NCBI RefSeq assembly: GCF_014642675.1
Contig: NZ_BMIS01000002.1
Coordinates: 124,001-188,000 of the forward strand
Length of the DNA: 64,000 bases
From: Nesterenkonia cremea
GTDB lineage: Bacteria > Actinomycetota > Actinomycetes > Actinomycetales > Micrococcaceae
Direction of reading: 5' to 3'
Made by a program: the position numbers and the translations under genes. Under the pieces are notes generated by a model. The model made no database searches and was not told where the DNA came from. It saw nothing but the letters and a program-made list of their open reading frames with translations. Below are positions 35,417-42,844 of this stretch, piece by piece; position 1 is the stretch's first letter, and each line of letters begins with the position of its first letter.

Positions 35417-38011
35417 TCAGTATCGGCTTCCGCGCTCCTGGAAGAGCCGTTCGATGTCCTGCTCACCCGTGCTGGCGTCGAGATCCTCCTCGATTCCGGG
35501 GATGCTGAGATCCAGAGCCATCAGGTCCTCGCGGAGGACGATCACCGCCTGGGCTCCGCGGACCACCTGGCTGTTCTGCTGCGCCCACCGAGCCAGCCCC
35601 GCCCACTTCGGCCCGGTATCGGCCTGTACATGCCGGTGAGGTTCGACGACGTCCAGTTGGATCTCTCCGCCCACATCGTAGAAGAAGAGGAAATCTGGAT
35701 AGAGCAGTTCGGTCTGCCCGCCGTGGCGATACGGTACGGCCAGCCCATGCTGGGAGCGCGAAGGGTTGCGATACCAGCTGACCAGGTTGGCGCGTTGGGT
35801 CTCCTTCTCCAGCACTCGATCTTCCCAGGAGGTCAGCTTGGCGGGGAAGCGCTCTGCCAGAGGATGGTCCTCGGGGGCCTGGTAGAGGTGGCCGGCATAG
35901 GTGGGCAGCGATTCGCTGACTGCCTGATCGCCGCTCCCGCGGATCACCTTGGTCGACGCTGAGTAGGACTCTGGCGGATGAAGCGTAGTCGATATGACGC
36001 CGTCGTCGTCACTCCAGATCTCCTCGAAGGCCCGCTGCTGCGCACGAGGGAGCTCCTTGGCCACGGTATTCGTGTATTCGCGCTGCCACTCAGCGAAGAG
36101 TCCTGCAGCTGCCTGTTCCACCGCCCGGACAATGATCTGAGCCATGTCCTCGGTCTTGGTCAGTGCTGCGATCTCGCTGTACAGCTGCTGCTCATCCACG
36201 ATCCCACCGTGCTCCTCGACCTCTTCGGCGCGGTGGTCGAAGAACCATTCTGCGATGCCGTCGGGCAGGATCTTCTTGGCGTGGTCGAATTGGCGCTTCA
36301 CGTCGATGGCAGAGGCCTGGACTCGGGCGCCGGGGTCCTGCACGGCGCGGGAGAAGGCGCCGTCCTCGCCGCGGTCGAACACTGAGGCGGAGAGGTCCAA
36401 TGTCCGGACCTCCTCCTCGAGCTCGGCGAGGGTCTCGCGATGATTCTGGCGTTCCCTGGCCACGGCGCTGATGAGATGATTGCGGGCACGCCTCCCTGCT
36501 CGCAGCTCGATGGCACGCCTGTTCTCCGTCGGTTGGTTGAGAAGCTGTGCCAGCTGCAGGAGCCGTTCGGTCTCCGAGCGCCACGAACGGCTCCTCCTCT
36601 GGACGGTTGGCAGCGCTCGCAGGGCGTCCCATACGGGGTGCTCGTCGGGCAGTGCCGGAACACAGGCCACCGGTTCCACCGAGACGGCCACTTCGGCGCC
36701 GAACTCACTGCTGTCCAGTGAGGCCACCACACGGGCCACCTCGTGGCTGTCATAGAGCGGAAGATAGAGGGTCACCGCATTCAGCGACTCATCGGTGTCG
36801 ATACGCCGGGCCAGGGGAGTGCGGACCATGCGGCCCATCAGCTGAGCGATGGAGGTCGGATCCTTGGCGCTGCGCAGGGAGAGCATGACCTCAGCTCGAG
36901 GGCAGTCCCAACCGGTGGTCAGAGCCTGTTTGAAGAGCACTGCACGCACGCGACGGTCCTGATCGATGCGATCAGGAGCGATATAGCGCAGCTCCCGGCC
37001 CCCGGAGATCTTCACCGGAGCGTGGGTGTCGAAGGAATGGGCCACCGCATCCCCCTGGAGGATGTCCCATTCGGACTCCAGGGTGTTGAGGATCTCCGCA
37101 ACACGGCTGTCACTGATGCCCGCCTCGACCTGCAGGACCAGCAGCGGCTCCACGCGCGGCTCCCCAGTGGCCTCTGCATGCCGTTTCCAGGCCGCATCGG
37201 AGGCTTTCAGCGACTGAACGGCCTGGCCGATCAGCGTGGATTCGGCTGGTTGGCGGTCACCGGGGTGACGCACGATGATCTGATCCTTGAGCAGCCCCGA
37301 CTCGCGCACCTCACCCGCCGGCACTCTGACTGCGCGAGTGGTCCTGCTGTGTCGCCTCATGCCTTGGAAGAAGCGCTCCGGGGTGGCGGTGATGCCATAG
37401 ATCACCGGAGTCGCGGGCTGGGCATGTCCGCTGAAGTGGGAAGCGTCGCCCCCATGGGACAGCCTCTCGATGATGGTGGCCTTGCCCGCAGCGGTTCCCT
37501 CGGTGCCCTTATGGGCCTCGTCGATCACCAGGAGGAGGTTCTCCTGATACTGGTGGACAGATTCGGCGATGATCTCCCAGAGCCCGTGTTCGCGGGTGTC
37601 GGAGTCTCGCATGGAGCTGGTCCCGCTGCCGAAGAGCTGAATGTGGGCAAAATGGACTCTGCCGCGGCGCAGAACAGGGTCGTCGAAGGAGCTGTCGATC
37701 TCGATGAGATCGTCTTCGCCGAACTCGGATCCGGAGAGGAGCATCTTGTCGCGGGTCTGGCGGTTCAGAGCCGGGTCATCGGTGACCCAGAGAACGGTGA
37801 GATCCGGGTTCCCAGACTCACCCTCCTGCCCGAACCTCAGCTGTTCCAGAACATGCGTGGCGATGACCGTCTTGCCTGCGCCGGTCGGTGCAGTCAGTGC
37901 CACGGTGGTCTGCTCTCCGTCACGCTGACGGAAGTCCTGCTGGGCATAGGACAGGCGCGCAACGCTCTGCGACACGGCATCCTGCTGGTAGTCGGTCAGC
38001 TCGAAAGTCAT
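35417..38011 (-). CDS. Type III-like restriction subunit (DEAD/DEAH helicase-nuclease)
   Basis: An 864-residue SF2 helicase. Walker A is TAPTGAGKT (residues 40-48), DEAH is in LVIDEAHKG (164-167), motif III is GITATPE (206-212), and the QxxGR motif is QLMGRMVR (391-398). In the C-terminal domain YPDFLFFYD (771-779) and QLDVVEPH (785-792) followed by Lys802 resemble a PD-(D/E)XK nuclease site, but the expected D/E-x-K is replaced. In type III systems Res translocates along DNA and cuts only with Mod. The start overlaps the mod stop (ATGA). Confidence 0.85.
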   Translation of the reverse strand: MTFELTDYQQDAVSQSVARLSYAQQDFRQRDGEQTTVALTAPTGAGKTVIATHVLEQLRFGQEGESGNPDLTVLWVTDDPALNRQTRDKMLLSGSEFGEDDLIEIDSSFDDPVLRRGRVHFAHIQLFGSGTSSMRDSDTREHGLWEIIAESVHQYQENLLLVIDEAHKGTEGTAAGKATIIERLSHGGDASHFSGHAQPATPVIYGITATPERFFQGMRRHSRTTRAVRVPAGEVRESGLLKDQIIVRHPGDRQPAESTLIGQAVQSLKASDAAWKRHAEATGEPRVEPLLVLQVEAGISDSRVAEILNTLESEWDILQGDAVAHSFDTHAPVKISGGRELRYIAPDRIDQDRRVRAVLFKQALTTGWDCPRAEVMLSLRSAKDPTSIAQLMGRMVRTPLARRIDTDESLNAVTLYLPLYDSHEVARVVASLDSSEFGAEVAVSVEPVACVPALPDEHPVWDALRALPTVQRRSRSWRSETERLLQLAQLLNQPTENRRAIELRAGRRARNHLISAVARERQNHRETLAELEEEVRTLDLSASVFDRGEDGAFSRAVQDPGARVQASAIDVKRQFDHAKKILPDGIAEWFFDHRAEEVEEHGGIVDEQQLYSEIAALTKTEDMAQIIVRAVEQAAAGLFAEWQREYTNTVAKELPRAQQRAFEEIWSDDDGVISTTLHPPESYSASTKVIRGSGDQAVSESLPTYAGHLYQAPEDHPLAERFPAKLTSWEDRVLEKETQRANLVSWYRNPSRSQHGLAVPYRHGGQTELLYPDFLFFYDVGGEIQLDVVEPHRHVQADTGPKWAGLARWAQQNSQVVRGAQAVIVLREDLMALDLSIPGIEEDLDASTGEQDIERLFQERGSRY

Positions 38012-40077
38012 GCATCATCCCCGGTCAGGTTCTCGAAGTGCCGCAGGTAGTCGTCATAGAGGCGGTGGGTCCTTCCCCGAAGCTCGCCGGGCAGCCGTAC
38101 CGTGACGGCGGCATACTCCGCCGAGGAGCCGGTGATGACGTAGACGTGTTCAGGAAGCTCGTCACGCTGCTGGGCGCGGCGATTGAGCTCCTGCAGGAAG
38201 GGCTCGGCCGCATCGATGTCGGCCAGCACGGCGTAGCGATCCGTGCAGTCCCAGCCGCGTTCGGCCGGATCATCGATGCGCCTGCCTCGGGCGCCTGTGC
38301 CGAGCCACAGCAGCGGAGCCAGGACCCTGAACTCCTTGTCCCGACGGACGCGGGAATCCTGGAGATACGTCACCTCGAAGAACTCGAGGTTCGCCGGGAT
38401 GCCCTCCGAATAGCGCGAGCCGTCCGGGCGCTCTCCGGTGACGACCGTGGCCAGACGGGGGCGCGTCACATAGCGGAAGACTCCCCGGTCCTCCCACTCG
38501 GGGTCGCCAGGCTGGTGCCCGGCTTTCGAGAGCCTGCGCGCGTCCTTATCGGAAAGCTCGTTGTTAGTGACCAGAATCGATTGCCGGGAGCCGCCGTCCT
38601 CTGCGTTGAGTCGGATGACTGCCTCCGCTGTGGAACCGGAGCCGCCGAAGAAGTCGAGGACGACGGCATCCTGCGGCGCGGCGAGTCGGATCCACCGCAT
38701 GAGGACCTCATGGTCCTTGGGGAAGGGGAAGCGTTTGTCGCCCAGGACGTCCTGCACGTGGCGACCGGCATGTGTGCGCTGGCGCTCGAAGACGGACATG
38801 ACCACCTGGCCAGTGGTGTCGATGAGCGGCCGTTTGAGGCTGATGGGCTTGGTGTGATCCTTGCGGAAGATCACCCAGCCGCCGTCGATGGCCTCCTGCA
38901 TGCGTTCAGGGGAGCTGAAGGCCCAGCCACGTGAAGGCACCGGGACGGGCTTTCCGGTGGCAGGATGGAGGACGTCGTATGTCTCCCCTCCACCGCCTGG
39001 CCATGAGATGTCTGTGTCTCGGCATAGGCGCCCATCGGGCAGGAAATAGACATTGCGCGCCATCGCCTGCACCGGCGAGTCCTTCGGCTGCTTCTTGAAC
39101 CATGCGCGCATCTCGGCCGTGGCGGCGTCCTCATCCGGACCGTGCTCGGCCCAGACCTTCTCACCCTGCGCGAGGACCTCATGGACTCCAGGCTTCTCCT
39201 CGCGCCATCGGATCTCTCGCTCCCCGAGCGCATCGAGCCGTCGCGCGTAGACCAGCATGTAGTCGGCCCCGTTGGAGACGTAGCGCGCATCATTCTTGCG
39301 TCCGCCCTGCCAGACGACATCGGAGATGAAGTTCTCCTTGCCGAAGATCTGGTCCATCAGCATGCGGAGGCGGTGGTGTTCGTCGTCGCCGATGGCGACC
39401 ATGATCACCCCGGCGTCCTTGAGCAGTCCGCGGGCCTGACGCAGGCGCTTCTCCATGAAGGAGAGCCATTTCGAGTGCTTATACGGATCCGCCTGCTGGA
39501 CATAGCGGTCGTTGTAGATCCACCCCTTATTGCCGGTGTTATAAGGCGGGTCGATGTAGATCAGGTCCACGGCGCTGCGATGCGTGAGGTGAAGCATCTG
39601 CAGGGCGTGGTGGTTCTCGCCGCTGATCACCACATGGTTCGGATCGTCATCTGCGCCGTGGTCGATCTTCTGCACTGATCGCAGGCCCGGATAGATGGGC
39701 TCGTCGAACTCGCGCACCACGACGAGCTCTGCGGCGGAGAGTGTGATCTCGCCTTCGGCCCCGAGCGCGGTCACGCGGCGCTCTGACCCGCTGCCCTCCA
39801 CCGACTGGACACGCCATGTGGGGACTTCCTCCTTGGACTCAGGGGTGTGGGCCCGCAGGGTCACGCGGCATCCCGGCAGGACGGGATGTTCCGGGAGGGA
39901 CACGAGCTCGGGGAGGTGCCGGTCGAAGACCAGGCCGAAGCGGCGGTTCTGGCGAAGCGCGCGCACTTCCTTCTCCAGAGTCTGCGCGGTGTTCGGATCG
40001 CGCTCCCGGACTTTCGCGATCGCCGCGTCGAGCACAGTCGTGTGGGCGGTACGCCGTCCTGAAGTCCTTGCTGACAC
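38008..40077 (-). CDS. Type III-like site-specific DNA adenine methyltransferase (Mod)
   Basis: A 689-residue beta-class N6-adenine methyltransferase. Motif IV, LIYIDPPYNTGNKGW, is at residues 172-186 and motif I, VLDFFGGSGSTAEAV, near residue 475; this order and the size fit type III Mod subunits. The long segment between them holds the target-recognition region. Recognition sequence cannot be inferred. The GTG at 40077 has GGGAGG seven bases upstream. A perfect palindrome lies on its promoter at 40113-40130. It is coupled to the helicase-nuclease gene. Confidence 0.88.
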   Translation of the reverse strand: MSARTSGRRTAHTTVLDAAIAKVRERDPNTAQTLEKEVRALRQNRRFGLVFDRHLPELVSLPEHPVLPGCRVTLRAHTPESKEEVPTWRVQSVEGSGSERRVTALGAEGEITLSAAELVVVREFDEPIYPGLRSVQKIDHGADDDPNHVVISGENHHALQMLHLTHRSAVDLIYIDPPYNTGNKGWIYNDRYVQQADPYKHSKWLSFMEKRLRQARGLLKDAGVIMVAIGDDEHHRLRMLMDQIFGKENFISDVVWQGGRKNDARYVSNGADYMLVYARRLDALGEREIRWREEKPGVHEVLAQGEKVWAEHGPDEDAATAEMRAWFKKQPKDSPVQAMARNVYFLPDGRLCRDTDISWPGGGGETYDVLHPATGKPVPVPSRGWAFSSPERMQEAIDGGWVIFRKDHTKPISLKRPLIDTTGQVVMSVFERQRTHAGRHVQDVLGDKRFPFPKDHEVLMRWIRLAAPQDAVVLDFFGGSGSTAEAVIRLNAEDGGSRQSILVTNNELSDKDARRLSKAGHQPGDPEWEDRGVFRYVTRPRLATVVTGERPDGSRYSEGIPANLEFFEVTYLQDSRVRRDKEFRVLAPLLWLGTGARGRRIDDPAERGWDCTDRYAVLADIDAAEPFLQELNRRAQQRDELPEHVYVITGSSAEYAAVTVRLPGELRGRTHRLYDDYLRHFENLTGDDA

Positions 40078-40112
40078 TGGCCCTCCCTGTGCTCGTCGGT
40101 GTCGTGCCTGAA

Positions 40113-40130
40113 TTCAATGTATACATTGAA
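40113..40130. promoter_or_regulatory. Perfect 18-bp palindrome at the mod promoter
   Basis: TTCAATGTATACATTGAA reads the same on both strands. On the minus strand TATACA (40118-40123) is a strong -10 that would start transcription about 34 nt before the mod GTG. It is probably a dimeric repressor site. Being symmetric, it also offers a rightward -10. Confidence 0.6.
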
Positions 40131-40175
40131 GCACCGGGCGCACAGAAGTGTTTCGGGGGTGTTGAGGAGCTCGAT

Positions 40176-40205
40176 TTGTCGAACGCTGAAAAGGTGCGTT
40201 AGAGT
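40176..40205 (+). promoter_or_regulatory. Candidate promoter of the tRNA cluster
   Basis: TTGTCG (40176-40181) and TAGAGT (40200-40205) are separated by 18 bp; predicted start is about 55 nt before the first tRNA. Confidence 0.4.
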
Positions 40206-40267
40206 TTCATGTCGTCGCAAACGGCACGGAGGGCCTCGTCGAGAGGGCCGAAGGGCCAAGGCGATAT

Positions 40268-40341
40268 GCGGATGTAGCTCAGCTGGCTAGAGCATCACCT
40301 TGCCATGGTGAGGGTCGCGAGTTCGAATCTCGTCATCCGCT
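40268..40341 (+). tRNA. tRNA-Gly(GCC), copy 1
   Basis: 74 nt. Acceptor GCGGATG pairs with CATCCGC, discriminator T; anticodon GCC in CTTGCCATG; T-arm GAGTTCGAATCTC. No encoded CCA. Identical to the copy at 40593-40666. Confidence 0.97.
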
Positions 40342-40374
40342 CGCGGGACAGGAAGAACCCGGAAGGTAAGACCC

Positions 40375-40445
40375 GGTGGGGTGGCCGAGTGGCGAGGCAG
40401 CGGCCTGCAAAGCCGTATACGCGGGTTCGATTCCCGTCCCCACCT
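40375..40445 (+). tRNA. tRNA-Cys(GCA)
   Basis: 71 nt. Acceptor GGTGGGG pairs with CCCCACC, discriminator T; anticodon GCA in CCTGCAAAG; T-arm GGGTTCGATTCCC. Confidence 0.97.
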
Positions 40446-40497
40446 CGGAAGGTTCCGGCCTGCCGGAACCGGTACAGTTGAATAAAGAACTGAGTAC

Positions 40498-40569
40498 GCG
40501 TGATTGGCGCAGCGGTAGCGCGCTTCCCTGACACGGAAGAGGTCACTGGTTCGATCCCAGTATCACGCA
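40498..40569 (+). tRNA. tRNA-Val(GAC)
   Basis: 72 nt. Acceptor GCGTGAT pairs with ATCACGC, discriminator A; anticodon GAC in CCTGACACG; T-arm TGGTTCGATCCCA. Confidence 0.97.
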
Positions 40570-40592
40570 CGGAATCCCTTGACGGATTTCAC

Positions 40593-40666
40593 GCGGATGT
40601 AGCTCAGCTGGCTAGAGCATCACCTTGCCATGGTGAGGGTCGCGAGTTCGAATCTCGTCATCCGCT
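40593..40666 (+). tRNA. tRNA-Gly(GCC), copy 2
   Basis: 74 nt, identical to the tRNA at 40268-40341; anticodon GCC. Confidence 0.97.
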
Positions 40667-40677
40667 CAGCAAGAGAG

Positions 40678-40710
40678 GAAGCCCCGGTCCATATGGGCCG
40701 GGGCTTCTTT
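40678..40710 (+). terminator. Intrinsic terminator of the tRNA cluster
   Basis: GAAGCCCCGGTCC (40678-40690) pairs with GGGCCGGGGCTTC (40695-40707), with one G-T pair and loop ATAT, then a short T-run. Confidence 0.8.
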
Positions 40711-40776
40711 GCTCTCCGTGACGCCTGCCCTGACGCCGATGGCCGCGGGTATGGCACACTGGAATGCATCACTTTT

Positions 40777-40913
40777 CGTGCTCCGGGGTCGGTGAAAGTC
40801 CGAACCGGCGGTCATAGTCCGCGACCCGCAGTCATCTCAGAACCCCTGGGACGGCTCGGTTGAACCGGTGGAACTCCGGTACCGACAGTCACAGTCTGGA
40901 TGGGAGCAGCACG
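40777..40913 (+). ncRNA. FMN riboswitch (RFN element)
   Basis: P1 is formed by CGTGCT (40777-40782) and AGCACG (40908-40913). Inside lie the conserved blocks GGGTCGGTGAAAGTCC, GAACCGGCGGTCATAGTCCG, ACCGGTGGAACTCCGGT, CCGACAGTCACAGTCTGGA and TGGGAG, the classical RFN core. Binding of FMN is expected to switch off the downstream riboflavin genes. A following hairpin (40918-40950) and CCGGAG/CTCCGG (40975-40994), which takes in part of the GGAGGAGA ribosome site, point to translational control. Confidence 0.95.
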
Positions 40914-41010
40914 AAAACCGATATCCGCCCTGTGAAGAGGCGCATATCGGCCTCGGCGTCTCACGTCGTCATCCCCGGAGCCTCGAACCTCCGGAGGAGA
41001 GACGGACAGT

Positions 41011-41733
41011 ATGGAGACGCTTCGCTGGCTGCTGGAAGCCGAGATCGTCATCGCCGGCAGCGCCCTGCTGCTCCGCGAAGTCATCGGCAACGGCTTCGGC
41101 CTGGTCTGCGCCCTGGGCGGGATGTTCCGCAAGGTCTGGGCCTGGCCTGTGGGCATCGCCGGCAACCTCATCCTGCTCACCGTCTTCATGGGCTCCTTCA
41201 TCGGCCTGGATGACAACCCCTCGCTGCTCGGCCAGGCCGGACGCCAGATCATGTTCCTGGCCGTCTCCATCTACGGCTGGGTCCGCTGGACGCAGAGCCG
41301 ACGGCGGCGCAGCGCAGACCAGGACGGCGGCGCCATCACCCCGGAGTGGGCCAGCTGGCGGGTCCGCATCGGTCTGATCGTCACGATGATCCTGGGCACA
41401 GCGGCCCTCACCCCACTCTTCCGTTCGCTGGGCAGCTGGGAGCCGGTCTGGGCCGACGCCTGGACCTTCGTGGGCTCTCTGCTGGCCACCTATGGCATGG
41501 CCAAGGGCTGGGTGGAGTTCTGGCTCATCTGGGTGGCGGTGGACATCGTCGGCGTCCCCCTGCTGTGGTCGGCCGGCTACTACGCCTCGGCCTTCATGTA
41601 CCTCTTCTACGGCGTCTTCACCCTCATCGGCTTCTTCGTCTGGTGGCACGCCAATGCGAAGGCCAAACCCAAGCCCAGCGTGGAGACCATCCACCTGGAT
41701 CCCACGCTCTCCGCGCCGGAGGACCAGCGATGA
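41011..41733 (+). CDS. PnuC-family transporter, probably riboflavin importer PnuX
   Basis: A 240-residue membrane protein of the PnuC fold, with about seven hydrophobic segments and the family-typical WPVGIAGNLILL, SIYGWVRWTQ and GWVEFWLIWVAVDIVGVPL. PnuC imports nicotinamide mononucleotide, but PnuC relatives controlled by FMN riboswitches, such as PnuX of Corynebacterium glutamicum, carry riboflavin. The FMN riboswitch directly upstream and ribD overlapping its stop (ATGA) support riboflavin. The ribosome site GGAGGAGA (40993-41000) lies in the riboswitch expression platform. Confidence 0.85.
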   Translation: METLRWLLEAEIVIAGSALLLREVIGNGFGLVCALGGMFRKVWAWPVGIAGNLILLTVFMGSFIGLDDNPSLLGQAGRQIMFLAVSIYGWVRWTQSRRRRSADQDGGAITPEWASWRVRIGLIVTMILGTAALTPLFRSLGSWEPVWADAWTFVGSLLATYGMAKGWVEFWLIWVAVDIVGVPLLWSAGYYASAFMYLFYGVFTLIGFFVWWHANAKAKPKPSVETIHLDPTLSAPEDQR

Positions 41734-42842
41734 GCACCGCCCAGCCCACTCAGCAGAACCACGTCTACGAGACCCACATGCGCCGCGCCCTGCAGGAGGC
41801 TCTGCGCGGGGCCCGCGGTGCCAATCCGCTGGTGGGGGCCGTCCTGGTCTCCGCCGACGGCGAGATCCTCGCCGTGGGCCACCACCGCGGGGCGGGCAGT
41901 CTGCATGCCGAACGCGACGCCCTGAATCAGCTGGAGGCCCGTCAGGACCTGGACCTCACCTCGGCCACGCTCTATTCCACGCTGGAGCCCTGCCGTCACC
42001 AGGGCAGGCAGCCGGCCTGCACTGAGGCCGTCCTCGACGCCGGCGTCGGGCGCCTGGTCTACGGGGCCGCGGACACCACCGAGGCCGCCGGGGGAGGCGG
42101 CCGCCGACTGGCCGAGGCCGGCGTCGAGGTCACCGGCGGTGTCCTCGCCGAGGACTGTGAGCGGCTGAACCACCGCTGGAGCCTGGCCCAGGAGCAGGGG
42201 AGGCCCTTTGTGACGGTGCACCTGGCGCAGAGCCTGGATGCGAAGATCGCCGCCTCCGACGGCACCAGTCAGTGGATCACCTCCGCCACCTCGAGGGCGC
42301 ACAGCCACCGGGTCCGCCAGCGGGTGGACGCCATCCTGGTGGGCACCAACACCGTGTTGGTGGATGATCCGCGGCTGACTGCCCGCGACGGGCAGGGGAA
42401 CCTCACCGTGCATCAGCCGCTGCGCAGCGTGCTGGGCCTGCGGGAGGTCCCCGCCGAGGCCGCACTGCGCCGCGGCAGTCCCGAGGGCCAGGGCTGGAGG
42501 CACCTGCGCACCCGGGATCCCCTCGAGGCCCTGCGCACCCTGGCGGCAACCACCCACCAGGGCCACCCGGTGCGCCATGTGCTGGTCGAAGGCGGGCAGA
42601 GTGTGCTCTCGGCCTTCGTGGCCTCTGACCTGGTGGACGAGATCTTTGCGTATCAGGCGCCCATCATCCTGGGTACCGGACGCTCCAGCATCGCCGACAT
42701 CGGCGTCACCACGCTGCAGCATGCTCCCCGCTATGAGCTGGACCCCGCCGACGGCGGACCGGTGCAGCTCATGGAGGCCGATGTCTGCACCCATCTTCAG
42801 CCGAGCAGCGCCTCTGCGCCGCAGAAGGAGACCAGTCACTGA
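41730..42842 (+). CDS. ribD: Bifunctional pyrimidine deaminase/reductase RibD
   Basis: A 370-residue enzyme for the second and third steps of riboflavin synthesis. The N-terminal deaminase domain has the zinc-binding HAERDAL and EPCRHQGRQPACTEAV; the C-terminal reductase domain starts near FVTVHLAQSLDAKIA and contains AILVGTNTVLVDDPRLT. GGAGG lies before the ATG at 41730, which overlaps the transporter stop. The longer open frame upstream runs inside the transporter gene and is rejected. The next gene starts two bases after the stop. Confidence 0.95.
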   Translation: MSTAQPTQQNHVYETHMRRALQEALRGARGANPLVGAVLVSADGEILAVGHHRGAGSLHAERDALNQLEARQDLDLTSATLYSTLEPCRHQGRQPACTEAVLDAGVGRLVYGAADTTEAAGGGGRRLAEAGVEVTGGVLAEDCERLNHRWSLAQEQGRPFVTVHLAQSLDAKIAASDGTSQWITSATSRAHSHRVRQRVDAILVGTNTVLVDDPRLTARDGQGNLTVHQPLRSVLGLREVPAEAALRRGSPEGQGWRHLRTRDPLEALRTLAATTHQGHPVRHVLVEGGQSVLSAFVASDLVDEIFAYQAPIILGTGRSSIADIGVTTLQHAPRYELDPADGGPVQLMEADVCTHLQPSSASAPQKETSH

Positions 42843-42844
42843 TC

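Noticed and set aside
33062..40077. Accessory genes beside a tRNA cluster as an integrated genomic island
   Set aside because: No integrase, transposase or repeated tRNA end was found, and the genes lie on the 5' side of the tRNAs, not at a 3' end where integration normally occurs.
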